Under the pieces are notes generated by a model, which worked only from the letters and a program-made list of their open reading frames with translations, was not told the DNA's origin and made no database searches. Below, piece by piece: positions 6,447-14,527 of a DNA stretch of 31,277 nt. The stretch is from a virus. How positions within the stretch are numbered: position 1 is the first letter of the stretch; the number at the start of each line of letters is the position of its first letter. The translations under genes and the position numbers were made by a program. The DNA lies in IMG/VR virus record IMGVR_UViG_3300030673_000032, positions 1 through 31,277 of that record, one strand, 5' to 3'.

Positions 6447-7184
6447 CTAGATGTATGTGGCGTTGATTTGGACGCCAGCAACAGCATTCGTCGAGTCTGT
6501 CGCAACGGCAGCGCCTACAACGGCGATTGCAATACCCGTAGCAAATCGCTTACCGATAGCACCAAAGTTGAATACCTTTTCGCCTACACCAGCGGCAGTT
6601 GCGGGGATAGCAATAGTCATAACTGGTACATCAGAGGCGACAACAGGGGCGGACGCCTTATTGTATAGCTTGACATAAGCAGCAGTAGCCGTCGGATTTG
6701 ATACAGTAAGCTCAAACAGATTTCCAGCGGTATTTTTGATGTTGTTAAGGTTATTAGATGCAGTTGTTACGAGGTTGTAGGGCGTTCCAGATGGAGTTGA
6801 AACCGCCTGTGACGCAGGAAATGACAAAACTGGAGCTGGCTCAATAGCAGCGTCAGTACCAGCAATAAGCACTTTATGGGCTCCTGCTGAGGTAAAGGCG
6901 CTTACTCGAATGCGTACTGATGTTACACTATTACAGCTTGCTTCGTATGCCTGTGTTGCGTTAGCAGTAGAGTGAGAGGTAACTACTGTGGCCGCATTTA
7001 CCATCGCAACCTGGAATGGGAACCAGTTTGTGCCGTCGCTTGTTGCTTCAAAAACCGACGTGAACGCATATGTTCCTGAGAACTCGAAGCGTACAGTATT
7101 AAGCTGGCTTACATCAAGTATGAGCGCATCGTTTAGTGCGGCGAAGTTAGTTTTGTTGGCTGTGTTTCGTGTAACGTATGACAT
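6447..7184 (-). CDS. Predicted virion structural protein, Ser/Thr/Ala-rich beta protein
   Basis: The 245-residue product is low in charge and rich in Ala, Thr, Val and Ser. The N-terminal segment FEFSGTYAFTSVFEATSDGTNWFPF is a beta-sandwich-like pattern common in phage capsid-decoration or tail-associated proteins. The C-terminal half has VTVSNPTATAAYVKLYNK-like strands. I infer a decoration or adhesion-type virion protein, but the exact position in the particle is unknown. It has its own promoter (7222-7230), an upstream terminator (7247-7273) and a downstream terminator, so it forms a separate transcription unit. AAGGAA precedes the start by nine bases. Confidence 0.65.
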   Translation of the reverse strand: MSYVTRNTANKTNFAALNDALILDVSQLNTVRFEFSGTYAFTSVFEATSDGTNWFPFQVAMVNAATVVTSHSTANATQAYEASCNSVTSVRIRVSAFTSAGAHKVLIAGTDAAIEPAPVLSFPASQAVSTPSGTPYNLVTTASNNLNNIKNTAGNLFELTVSNPTATAAYVKLYNKASAPVVASDVPVMTIAIPATAAGVGEKVFNFGAIGKRFATGIAIAVVGAAVATDSTNAVAGVQINATYI

Positions 7185-7221
7185 TTGTTTGTTTTCCTTA
7201 TATATTTGGATTTATGCCTCT

Positions 7222-7230
7222 ATTATACCA
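7222..7230 (-). promoter_or_regulatory. Extended -10 promoter for the 6447-7184 gene
   Basis: On the minus strand TGG-TATAAT-AGA, the same string as the plus-strand promoter at 6069. It lies about 35 nt before the start codon and just after the 7247-7273 terminator. No good -35 box is seen, but TTGAGTCAA lies directly upstream. Confidence 0.65.
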
Positions 7231-7246
7231 TTGACTCAACAAAGAG

Positions 7247-7273
7247 AATACCCCTCTTTTTAGGAGGGGTATT
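7247..7273 (-). terminator. Intrinsic terminator after the MGKSKKKKC gene
   Basis: Perfect 10-bp stem AATACCCCTC / GAGGGGTATT around a 7-nt loop. On the minus strand it is followed by CTCTTTGTTG. It separates the lysis cluster and the mini-gene from the last structural gene. Confidence 0.8.
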
Positions 7274-7284
7274 TCACTGTTACA

Positions 7285-7314
7285 TTAGCACTTCTTTTTC
7301 TTTGATTTACCCAT
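7285..7314 (-). CDS. Nine-residue mini-gene encoding MGKSKKKKC
   Basis: On the minus strand an ATG preceded by GAAAGGAG with 5-nt spacing opens a 30-nt frame giving MGKSKKKKC and a TAA stop, followed 12 nt later by a strong terminator. The strong ribosome binding site and the position alone between a dyad/leader region and a terminator suggest a genuine translated peptide rather than chance. It is five-ninths lysine with a C-terminal cysteine. No function can be assigned. It could be a bioactive peptide, an RNA-binding or membrane-binding peptide, or a translation-dependent regulatory leader. Confidence 0.55.
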   Translation of the reverse strand: MGKSKKKKC

Positions 7315-7364
7315 GCTGGCTCCTTTCACCCCTTAAAATATATTTTGCGACGTTAAGTTTTTCG

Positions 7365-7386
7365 ACTCAAGTTGAGTATATACTCA
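7365..7386. promoter_or_regulatory. Overlapping dyads (ACTCA/TGAGT), candidate operator
   Basis: A perfect 14-nt palindrome TGAGTATATACTCA (7373-7386) overlaps a second dyad ACTCAA-G-TTGAGT (7365-7377), giving three TGAGT half-sites in 22 nt. It covers the stop of the 62-aa gene and lies about 50 nt before the mini-gene. A further TTGACTCAA lies at 7231-7239 next to the 7222 promoter. A regulator-binding site is the simplest reading, and a weak -35 (TTGAGT) could also be embedded here. Confidence 0.4.
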
Positions 7387-7572
7387 TCCAATTGTACGGT
7401 GGTCGTGCCATTCTGGAGAGTCGCAGTAGTCTTGGTACATGATGCAGACCATTATCTGCCGCGCGATACGTCGTATGGTCACATCATCGGGGAACTCCCT
7501 CTCAAGGTCCTCAATATGGCTTAATTCAGTCCGTATCGCCTGATGCCAGCGTTGTCTCTGCTCTGAATCCAT
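7384..7572 (-). CDS. Small helical protein, 62 aa
   Basis: AAGGATGG precedes the ATG. The product is predicted helical and charged (LSHIEDLEREFPDD, IRRIARQIMVCIMYQDY) with two cysteines. Its helical pattern resembles that of the neighbour at 7526-7777, suggesting a duplicated pair. It lies downstream of the lysis genes. Function unknown. Confidence 0.6.
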   Translation of the reverse strand: MDSEQRQRWHQAIRTELSHIEDLEREFPDDVTIRRIARQIMVCIMYQDYCDSPEWHDHRTIG

Positions 7573-7777
7573 TACCCATCCTTTGACTTACTTCAAACTC
7601 AATATGGGCAATAACCCTGCGGGCAAGATTAACTTGTCGCTCTATCTGTGAATGCTCAAGGATAAACTCGGCAGCCTCTACCTGACGTAGCAAATCCTGA
7701 GCGTCCATTGTCACGTACCGCTCCATATCTCGTTCGAGGTGAAACGTGCTGTGCGACTCTATTCCTTGTCCAGCCAT
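7526..7777 (-). CDS. Small helical protein, 83 aa
   Basis: The start at 7777 is chosen because GGAGGG lies nine bases upstream, inside the 3' end of the holin-like gene (19-nt overlap). A longer version from 7828 has no such site. The middle (DLLRQVEAAEFILEHSQIER, NLARRVIAHIEFEV) is helical. Placement after holin and lysin suggests a lysis accessory or late role, but no membrane segment is present. Confidence 0.6.
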   Translation of the reverse strand: MAGQGIESHSTFHLERDMERYVTMDAQDLLRQVEAAEFILEHSQIERQVNLARRVIAHIEFEVSQRMGNGFRAETTLASGDTD

Positions 7778-8004
7778 GCCAGCAGTCCCTCCAGGGCGTT
7801 CCAGATGTACGAGATAATTCCCGCCCATGTGGCGAGTGCAGCGGCTTGTGCGCCTATTCCTAGTGCCTGTAACCCGTCTGCAAGCCCTGGGAGCAGGAGC
7901 AGTCCTACGACAAAGCTAAAGATGGCGATGAGTACCTGAAGTGCCGTGCGGACTGCACGTCCTCGCCTAGTATTTTTGCTGAAAAAACTCTTGATGTAGT
8001 CCAT
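7759..8004 (-). CDS. Holin-like membrane protein, 81 aa
   Basis: Basic N-terminus (SFFSKNTRRGRAVRT), then two hydrophobic helices at about residues 20-39 and 49-73 (VLIAIFSFVVGLLLLPGLAD; AAALATWAGIISYIWNALEG). Size, charge and two-helix topology fit class II-type holins, which open the membrane to release endolysin. It directly follows the lysozyme gene with a strong AAGGAGG ribosome binding site, the usual lysis-cassette arrangement. Confidence 0.75.
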   Translation of the reverse strand: MDYIKSFFSKNTRRGRAVRTALQVLIAIFSFVVGLLLLPGLADGLQALGIGAQAAALATWAGIISYIWNALEGLLAWLDKE

Positions 8005-8013
8005 ATATCCTCC

Positions 8014-9006
8014 TTACTTTTTAAATCCGCTGAATATGCCAGCTAGGAAGTCGGTGATTGCTTTCACTATCTTCTCTAGCGCTGATAGTCGTACATCTTG
8101 CTCGGTATCTTTTGTCATCGTACCGACATGTACTATTTCATCTGTTGCAGGAATGTTACTTTGACCAGATACAATTCGGTTCGTCTCTACATTATCTGTG
8201 TATGTAACAGTGTACGTAGTAGTTGATTTTCCGTTTACCCCTGTCTGTGTAACCTTAGATGTACTAGACAATATCGTATTGTCGGGGACGGCTACGACGT
8301 TGAATCGAATCACGTCAGTCTTAGTTTCAGTCTTGGTCGTAATCACTGGAGCAGGAGCTGGAACAGGGGTAGGTGCGTTGTATGATGGATTGGCAAACTT
8401 CTTCCATGCGACCGAATCGCCATAGAAGATATTGCAGTCTAAGTCGCCTCCGTATCCATCGAGCCTTCCCTTTGATGTCCATTGCCACATCGCATATCCG
8501 CCAGCCCAGTTCACATCTGGTAGTGAGCCTGCGTTGCTCATGTCGTAGTTGTAGCCTACATTGTTATCACGGTACTGGGCGACCCATAGACCGTAGTTAT
8601 TGTAGATAGAAGACCAATCATACTGGTTGACGACAGATGCGCTCATATAGATAAGCGGACGAACGCCAGTACGGGCATATACATGGTCGAGCCATTGTTT
8701 AGCCCAACTCACATTACTCTTTGGCTCAACTTCCCAGTCAAGCACGAGGATAGCTTCTTTGACATAGCCTTGTATATTATCTACGAAGAAGTTAGCCTCA
8801 CTTATTGGGTCATTTCCATCTGGTCGGGCAAAGTGATAAACGCCGAGCAGCTTTCCCGCAGCCTTAGCCTCTGCGTAGCTTGCAGCGCAGTCGGAGTCAA
8901 CGTATCCTACACCTTCAGTAGCCTTGAATATAATAAAGTCAGCCCTAATAGTAGCATCTGGTAGTCCAGCTTGCCACTTTGATGTATCGATTCCTAGTAA
9001 TGACAT
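8014..9006 (-). CDS. GH25 muramidase endolysin with G5 domain
   Basis: The 330-residue enzyme begins with GIDTSKWQ (Asp7) and has FIIFKATEG, GVYHFARP, and the catalytic pair in LVLDWEVE (Asp90, Glu92), then WVAQY and MWQWTSKGRLDGYGGDLDCN. All are hallmarks of glycoside hydrolase family 25, which cuts the MurNAc-GlcNAc bond of peptidoglycan. A Pro/Ala linker near 212-222 leads to about residues 235-300, where STTTYTVTYTDNVETNR and TDEIVHVGTM fit a G5 wall-binding domain. The last 25 residues form an amphipathic helix (LEKIVKAITDFLAGIFSGF). No signal peptide is seen, so release depends on the adjacent holin. AGGAGG precedes the start and is partly duplicated. Confidence 0.92.
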   Translation of the reverse strand: MSLLGIDTSKWQAGLPDATIRADFIIFKATEGVGYVDSDCAASYAEAKAAGKLLGVYHFARPDGNDPISEANFFVDNIQGYVKEAILVLDWEVEPKSNVSWAKQWLDHVYARTGVRPLIYMSASVVNQYDWSSIYNNYGLWVAQYRDNNVGYNYDMSNAGSLPDVNWAGGYAMWQWTSKGRLDGYGGDLDCNIFYGDSVAWKKFANPSYNAPTPVPAPAPVITTKTETKTDVIRFNVVAVPDNTILSSTSKVTQTGVNGKSTTTYTVTYTDNVETNRIVSGQSNIPATDEIVHVGTMTKDTEQDVRLSALEKIVKAITDFLAGIFSGFKK

Positions 9007-9024
9007 ATTTCCTCCTATTTACTC

Positions 9025-9456
9025 CTATTTACTTGTAACAGTTTGATTGCTTACGGTTTCAGTACGGACGGTTTGATTCTCGACATGTTGGCTCTGGATA
9101 TTTCCGACAGCGGTAATAATGCTCTCGGCGCTACGCTTCGAGATGTCCTCGAACTCTTTGGGAAGGTTACTGAGAGCCTTTAGGCTAACAGATATCTCCT
9201 GGAGTGGAAGCTCTTTATACACCTTGATTTGTCCCTGGAGGTCAGCGATAGCCTTTTCAGCCTCGATGTGGTGCTTGAGCTGTTCCTTGTTGTCATCTTC
9301 CATTGCCTTGATACGCTTCTCAAGTGCGGTAATGAGGAGTGCTTGCTGTTCGATAGTCTGCTTAGGGATGCGAGATTTTACATATAGCCAAGCAATCGCT
9401 ATTGCTGCGAGTACTTCCCCTAGTCCTACGTAGTCTTCAATGCTATCAAACATCAT
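9025..9456 (-). CDS. Membrane-anchored coiled-coil protein of the lysis region
   Basis: The 143-residue product has an N-terminal hydrophobic segment (about 11-27, VGLGEVLAAIAIAWLYV), then a long coiled coil (about 35-85, QQALLITALEKRIKAMEDDN and on), and a Thr/Val/Gln-rich tail with VxNQTV repeats (HVENQTVRTETVSNQTVTS). One membrane helix plus a coiled coil upstream of the endolysin suits a holin, pinholin or spanin-like accessory. Spanins are not expected for a single-membrane host, so a holin-related or anchoring function is favoured. Position between fibre and lysin supports a lysis role. Confidence 0.6.
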   Translation of the reverse strand: MMFDSIEDYVGLGEVLAAIAIAWLYVKSRIPKQTIEQQALLITALEKRIKAMEDDNKEQLKHHIEAEKAIADLQGQIKVYKELPLQEISVSLKALSNLPKEFEDISKRSAESIITAVGNIQSQHVENQTVRTETVSNQTVTSK

Positions 9457-9462
9457 AGTTAC

Positions 9463-11229
9463 CTAGAGATATGCGTTCTCAGCTGTTAGCCTTGATTGAG
9501 CAATAAGTCCTGCGCTTGTTGTTGCTCCTACCGTATATATCAAGAATGGTGTAGCCGCTGACAAGTCATGCTCTGAAGAATTGTTGAATGGAGCTTGGTA
9601 ATTTGCGGCAGCCGACGCCTGAGTGCCTACGAGATTGATACTTGTACCAGCTGAAGCAGAGTCTAGTTTGAATGTAACTGATGTAGTTGAACCAGCATAC
9701 GCAGTGCCACGTTGCGATAGTTTCCAGCTTCCGATGGGTACGGTAAGCACATATCCATTCGCTGAGAATGAGCCGTAGGCAGCGTTAGAAGTAACAGCAG
9801 TGGTTGCTCCCAGTATTGTCTGCAATACCCACCTATTAGCATTTGCAGGAAATCCATACGGAGCCTTCACGCTTGAATAGCTCACCGCGCTCACCCCGCC
9901 ACTAGTAGGAATCGTACAACCCTCTGGGACTTGTACGACCATCGTCGTGTTCATAGAGAAGGTACAGGATTGCACGATACCGTAGTCAAGGGTTGAGCTA
10001 ATTAAGCCACTGGCTTGTGTGCCGAATGGTGAGTCTGCTGTGTACCCTGCTGAGTTCATCGCTGTCAGGTCATTTGGCGTGGTTGTGTTGAGGTCGGTTG
10101 CTACACCGTTGAATGAGTGAGCCGAGGCAAGGTTTAGCTCTGTACCAGTGTAGCCCTGTGAGTGGTAGCCGAGCATAGTAGCTTGGGTGACTTTGGCGTT
10201 GAAGATGGCAACTTGGGCAATAGCGCCCTGAAAAGGAGATGTGCCACCATTGAATGAGCCAATCTCAAGGTTTCCAGCTTGTATAAGGGAGGTTGGATTT
10301 GTCCCAGACCTATATACCTGTGCGGGAACATCAACGCCGTCAATCATGATATAGCTGGTTGTAGGTGTTGCCGTAAAGGTCGACATGTCTATCTGAATTG
10401 TTATGCGTGACCATTTATTTAATGGCAGAGATTGATACGTCTTGACACCGCTAAAGTTTGCTCCCCCTGCGTTGAAGCCTTCAAGGATTACCTGACCAGT
10501 TGGACCAAACTGTAACGCCCATCCGCTCGTGCCGTTGTATCGCGACACGATACCTGCGCTAGTGTAAGAGGTCGGTTTGATATACAGGTCCAACACGAAG
10601 TCATCTGTAAATGTCAGCTTATTCGGTGTGGTCTTTACCCAGTACTTTGTACCACTAAGGAGGGTCGATTGGGTAGGTGCTGCGACAGTACGTGTCGTGC
10701 GAAGTCGGAAGCCGTTTGAGATAATAGGAGTAAGGTCAACGCCAGAGAACACCATTGAGTATGAGCGATTACCTAGGGCAGTAACAGTAGGCATAGGAGA
10801 GCCAGTGAGCAGTGTCCATCCTGGGTTTTGCGTAACCACTTTGAGAGTTCCATCGGGATTAAGTGAGGTAAGAAGCCCATCAACAAGGCTATTCTCCCAG
10901 AAAGACGTAGGAATACACTCAACAAAGTCACCAATATCGTTGCCGAGGTCGGTGTAGCCTGGAGCGAGCGTTAGGTTGGTAAGTGTATTGGCTCCAGCGT
11001 TCACAAGCGCCTTCCAGCTGACCTGATTTGTAACTGTGACATCACCCGTCACTGGATTCGTAGTCTTCTTGTAGGTGATAAAGAAGACTGGGGTATTGAC
11101 GGCAAACTTACTTAGGTCAAAACACTCAAGCACCAATGTACCAGAGGCGCGCGTAGTTTTCACCGTTGTAGCTATGGCGTAGTCTGTGTCAACGCTTGAT
11201 TTTCCAAACTTATCTGCGATGTTTGTCAT
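9463..11229 (-). CDS. Tail fibre or spike protein with LamG/concanavalin-like domain
   Basis: The 588-residue protein is rich in Thr, Ser, Asn and Gly. From about residue 200 to 345 it shows a LamG-type jelly-roll pattern: KLTFTDDFVLDLYIKPTSY, GIVSRYNGTSGWALQFGPTG, WSRITIQIDM, YIMIDGVDVP, LEIGSFNGG, FQGAIAQVAIFNAKVT. Such domains bind carbohydrate and are common in phage receptor-binding proteins. The N-terminal 200 residues probably attach to the tail, and the C-terminal 180 residues are beta-rich. It lies after the tail-tube genes and before lysis, the common place for a fibre. The receptor is unknown. Confidence 0.75.
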   Translation of the reverse strand: MTNIADKFGKSSVDTDYAIATTVKTTRASGTLVLECFDLSKFAVNTPVFFITYKKTTNPVTGDVTVTNQVSWKALVNAGANTLTNLTLAPGYTDLGNDIGDFVECIPTSFWENSLVDGLLTSLNPDGTLKVVTQNPGWTLLTGSPMPTVTALGNRSYSMVFSGVDLTPIISNGFRLRTTRTVAAPTQSTLLSGTKYWVKTTPNKLTFTDDFVLDLYIKPTSYTSAGIVSRYNGTSGWALQFGPTGQVILEGFNAGGANFSGVKTYQSLPLNKWSRITIQIDMSTFTATPTTSYIMIDGVDVPAQVYRSGTNPTSLIQAGNLEIGSFNGGTSPFQGAIAQVAIFNAKVTQATMLGYHSQGYTGTELNLASAHSFNGVATDLNTTTPNDLTAMNSAGYTADSPFGTQASGLISSTLDYGIVQSCTFSMNTTMVVQVPEGCTIPTSGGVSAVSYSSVKAPYGFPANANRWVLQTILGATTAVTSNAAYGSFSANGYVLTVPIGSWKLSQRGTAYAGSTTSVTFKLDSASAGTSINLVGTQASAAANYQAPFNNSSEHDLSAATPFLIYTVGATTSAGLIAQSRLTAENAYL

Positions 11230-11231
11230 GA

Positions 11232-12386
11232 CTATACTCCATATCCGAGTTCAGACTCTTGCTTCTTCTTGATGCCGAAGTCCTTATCATTGACAGCAAT
11301 TGCGCGTACTGCAAGGTTCCCTGGAGTAGTTGCCGTGGCCCCCACTGGTGTCAATCCGCCTGGGGTTGCCCCAATAGCTGTTGTGTCGTATTTCGCTATA
11401 TTCTGAGTGTAGTCACCGAGTTCTGGCGTAGCCATGGCCTTTGTCTCGCCCTTGTAGCTTGGGTTCATAAAGGCTGCGTTAGCAATAAATGAGTTGAGGT
11501 CATTACCCTCGTTCATAACCGCCTCTCGTCCACCCGTATCGTTTGCCGCGTTGTAGACATCAGCCTTTTTGTATAGGGCGTTCTGTCGGTTCTGGCCCCA
11601 CGAGCGGTCAGCCTCACCAGTGTCGAATCCGAACTGGTCTTCAATCTTCCTCATGTCATTCTCGTTGCCCGCTGTGTACTCGTTGAAAGCGGTATCAAGG
11701 CCCTGATTGTCTTTTGCTTGTGTTGCGTTCGCCTTACGGTTGCTCATATTAGCAGCATCAAGAATCTGACGGGTCAGAGCGCGCGAGCCACCAAGTCCCA
11801 TCGTAGAGAGTGAGCTAATGAGGTTCTCAAGAGTATTCTTCGTGTTGAGGTCGGTATCAGTCTTAGCACTAGCAAAATCCTGTAAAGTAGCGACCTTTTT
11901 ACCGCCGTACTTTGTCTCTTCGTTCTTTTTCTCTTGCTCTTTTTCTGCCCTACTTGTATCACGAGCAATCGTAGCCTTCTGTTTAGCCTGATTGCGAATG
12001 GTATCATAGCTTGCGAGAAGCGAGTCAAGACTTGCCAGTTGAGCGGTGTCAAGGGCCCTTCCTGAAGTGCCCGTTCCAGCACCCGATACTAGAGACGGGG
12101 AGTTCGTATCACTGGCTAACCTGTCGGCCAATGAAGTCCCACTACCGCCAGATGGCCCATTAAGGAACGCAGTGGTGTAGTTACTTTGCGCGTCTGCCGC
12201 TGCCGTGTCAGGAGCCCAGCCTTTAGTTGATAAAGCGCCATAAACCGCTTTTGCGACACTTGGGTCGTAATTGACTCGTCCAGTATTCGTAGTAGCGCCA
12301 CCACCGACGGATTCAGACAGGCCTATCTCGGGAAGGCCGAGTAGTGTTGCGATGTTGTCGATTGAATCACCCAGGAAGTTACTCAT
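11232..12386 (-). CDS. Ala/Asn-rich helical virion protein, possible ejection protein
   Basis: The 384-residue product has a Gly/Ser/Thr-rich region (about 85-110) and a strongly charged coiled coil (about 130-165, KATIARDTSRAEKEQEKKNE). More helix follows with ALTRQILDAANMSN and a Gly/Thr/Ala-rich linker near the C-terminus ending KKKQESELGYGV. Low-complexity, Ala-rich helical proteins between tail-tube and fibre genes of podoviruses are often internal or ejection proteins. That is inference from place and composition. It has a promoter-like element upstream (12429-12437). Confidence 0.55.
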   Translation of the reverse strand: MSNFLGDSIDNIATLLGLPEIGLSESVGGGATTNTGRVNYDPSVAKAVYGALSTKGWAPDTAAADAQSNYTTAFLNGPSGGSGTSLADRLASDTNSPSLVSGAGTGTSGRALDTAQLASLDSLLASYDTIRNQAKQKATIARDTSRAEKEQEKKNEETKYGGKKVATLQDFASAKTDTDLNTKNTLENLISSLSTMGLGGSRALTRQILDAANMSNRKANATQAKDNQGLDTAFNEYTAGNENDMRKIEDQFGFDTGEADRSWGQNRQNALYKKADVYNAANDTGGREAVMNEGNDLNSFIANAAFMNPSYKGETKAMATPELGDYTQNIAKYDTTAIGATPGGLTPVGATATTPGNLAVRAIAVNDKDFGIKKKQESELGYGV

Positions 12387-12428
12387 TTTTTATTGCCCTT
12401 GTTTATTTTTCATTCTTTTTATAGTTTC

Positions 12429-12437
12429 ATTGTAGCA
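12429..12437 (-). promoter_or_regulatory. Possible extended -10 promoter (TGC-TACAAT)
   Basis: In the 56-nt gap between the tail protein and the Ala-rich protein the minus strand reads TGC-TACAAT, with AT-rich sequence and a second TATAAT just upstream. No clear -35 box. Confidence 0.35.
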
Positions 12438-12442
12438 TATCA

Positions 12443-14527
12443 TTATATTTTAATCACTCCTTTTTGGCTAAGAAACTCAACACCCACTCCAATGTAGGTG
12501 AATAGGAGACTTAGGTGTGATAGCTCATAGTAGGTATCTTTGGTATTAGATTTTATCGAGAAGCTAACATAGGCGGCATTTTTCCGTATCTTTTGACTCA
12601 CCTTCTTATCTGATGGGTCTTTGAATGACAGAAGGTCGGCAAGTGTTTCATCCCAGCTTCGGTTATTCCATGAGCCACGAGAGGCGTTAGTCGCGTTTGA
12701 ATGAATCGCATCCCAGCCACTCTGAGCGTTCACTGTGCTCGACTCATTGAACGGTATCTTATTGACCTTAACGATATCGCCGTTTTTTGAATGTATCGTT
12801 ACCGTAAGGTCAATGATTCCGACGGCTTGGTCGTGTTGCCATATCTGTCTTAACAGATGCACCCACTCGAGATTATTGTCCTTAGCAAACGAAATCAGTC
12901 CACTCTCGATATAGACTTCAAACGGAACACCCATGTCAGCGTGGCTATGGGAGTTCTTATAGTAGCGAAGTAGTTTGTTACCCTGTCGGATATAGAGGCT
13001 AGGACTCTCGTTTTCAGTTGATGCCCAACGGAAGATGCAATCAGATTCGATGCGCCATACTGACCAGATACCACCGTGGAGGATATCGTACACCCAAATC
13101 TCGTCATTCTTCTGAGCGCCATAGGCGATAGTCCAATAAATTGCCTCGTCGTAGTAGGCGACGTAGGTCTTCGATAGATTCGATTGAGACAGGTTCGTTA
13201 CTCGGTCGCGTATTGCCGAGCTGATTCCATCGGTAGACTGAATGCCAGACACGTTTGGCTTGACACCCGTAGATTTGAACCCGTCCATTGAGAGATAATA
13301 GGCATTATTATTCTCGTGGAGAACTGAGAACGGTGCGTCAGTACCATCATTACCCTCGCGCTTCTTGAACTGATATGTACCAGTCGAGAAGGTCTGACCG
13401 TTAGCGGTAATACTATTAGTCGTTGCGTAAACGTCCCAGATTGCACCCTGACCAGCCATTGTACGAGTCAGAAGGTTGATACAGGTAGTGCCCGCATTGT
13501 CTCGGCCAAGTGCAATGGCCATTGGCTTCTCGATGCCATTGCTACTGACGGTGTAGCTATCAGAGCCGTTAGCTGAGCCAAAGTATAGTTCGTTGCCGAG
13601 GTCTCCGCCCCAGTAAACAATGCCGTCAGTTCCAATCGCCCAAAGACGACCAGAAATATTCGTGAAGTACCACGCCTTGATACCAGCTGTCGTGTTCTCA
13701 ACTGGGGCACTCTTGAGTATTGTCTGCGCGCCAGTATCGGTATACTGCTTCTGAGTAATGGGGAGTTCGTCGACAACACCGACGTATTCACCGTCAGTAG
13801 GCGCGCCAGTGCCTGTTGAGACACTAGCTACGTGGATAGCCCACGTCTGAGCATTTGGGTTTATCGAGAATGCGCTAATATCAATCATGACCGATTTTGT
13901 GCCGCCCCAAGTATCGCGGATAGTTGAAGAGATGACCTTCACGAATGGCGTCATCTTTGTGCTTCCACCGATACCCGTGAATGATACGCGGTAGTAATAG
14001 TCTAGAGCTGCCGTACCACTGAATCCTGCCGTAGTGGCTGCTGGAGTAGATACAGGGTCTGCCACTGGTATGAGGCGCTTCAGCGTGTCTGTGGCTATAT
14101 CATAATAGGTGAATGGGTCTGTGCCATTTCCAATGACGACCTCTCCTGCTATTTGTGCGAACGATAACACAAGGTCTTTGTTGAATGTTATAGCAGCAAA
14201 CTTAGTCCAGCTCGTTAAATCTGCCCTAAGCACATAGAGCCACGCAGAGACACCATCTGTAAAGACGTTCAGCAGGCCCTCAGTCTCGTCTGCACGCTTG
14301 AAGGGGAAATCACACGCAAGCGGTGTAAGGCCCGTTGGAAGGTCTGGAATGCCACTGTCATCAAATGAACCGCGAGGCCTGACGATGCCGTTATAGTCGA
14401 AGATGACGTTATAGGCCGCCTTGAGCGCGTCTTCCTGCATACGACTTGTCGAAAAATATGAAACCTGACCACGCTTCCAGCTATCAATATCCTTTATCTG
14501 GATATCGTCAGAAGTCTTATTAGCCAT
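12443..14527 (-). CDS. Tail-tube B-like / tail stabilisation protein
   Basis: The 694-residue protein starts with DIKDIDSWKRGQVSYFSTSR and has a region around YNVIFDYNGIVRPRGSF followed by beta-rich repeats. Mid-protein segments are WYFTNISGRLWAIGTDGIVYWGG and YYLSMDGFKSTGV, then YDEAIYWTIAYGAQKNDEIWVYDILHGG. This beta-propeller-like layout with VRPRG near the N-terminus is typical of podovirus tail nozzle proteins (T7 gp12 / P22 gp10 type). It follows the tail-tube A-like gene with an 8-nt overlap, the expected partner order. The family call rests on pattern, size and context. Confidence 0.7.
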   Translation of the reverse strand: MANKTSDDIQIKDIDSWKRGQVSYFSTSRMQEDALKAAYNVIFDYNGIVRPRGSFDDSGIPDLPTGLTPLACDFPFKRADETEGLLNVFTDGVSAWLYVLRADLTSWTKFAAITFNKDLVLSFAQIAGEVVIGNGTDPFTYYDIATDTLKRLIPVADPVSTPAATTAGFSGTAALDYYYRVSFTGIGGSTKMTPFVKVISSTIRDTWGGTKSVMIDISAFSINPNAQTWAIHVASVSTGTGAPTDGEYVGVVDELPITQKQYTDTGAQTILKSAPVENTTAGIKAWYFTNISGRLWAIGTDGIVYWGGDLGNELYFGSANGSDSYTVSSNGIEKPMAIALGRDNAGTTCINLLTRTMAGQGAIWDVYATTNSITANGQTFSTGTYQFKKREGNDGTDAPFSVLHENNNAYYLSMDGFKSTGVKPNVSGIQSTDGISSAIRDRVTNLSQSNLSKTYVAYYDEAIYWTIAYGAQKNDEIWVYDILHGGIWSVWRIESDCIFRWASTENESPSLYIRQGNKLLRYYKNSHSHADMGVPFEVYIESGLISFAKDNNLEWVHLLRQIWQHDQAVGIIDLTVTIHSKNGDIVKVNKIPFNESSTVNAQSGWDAIHSNATNASRGSWNNRSWDETLADLLSFKDPSDKKVSQKIRKNAAYVSFSIKSNTKDTYYELSHLSLLFTYIGVGVEFLSQKGVIKI

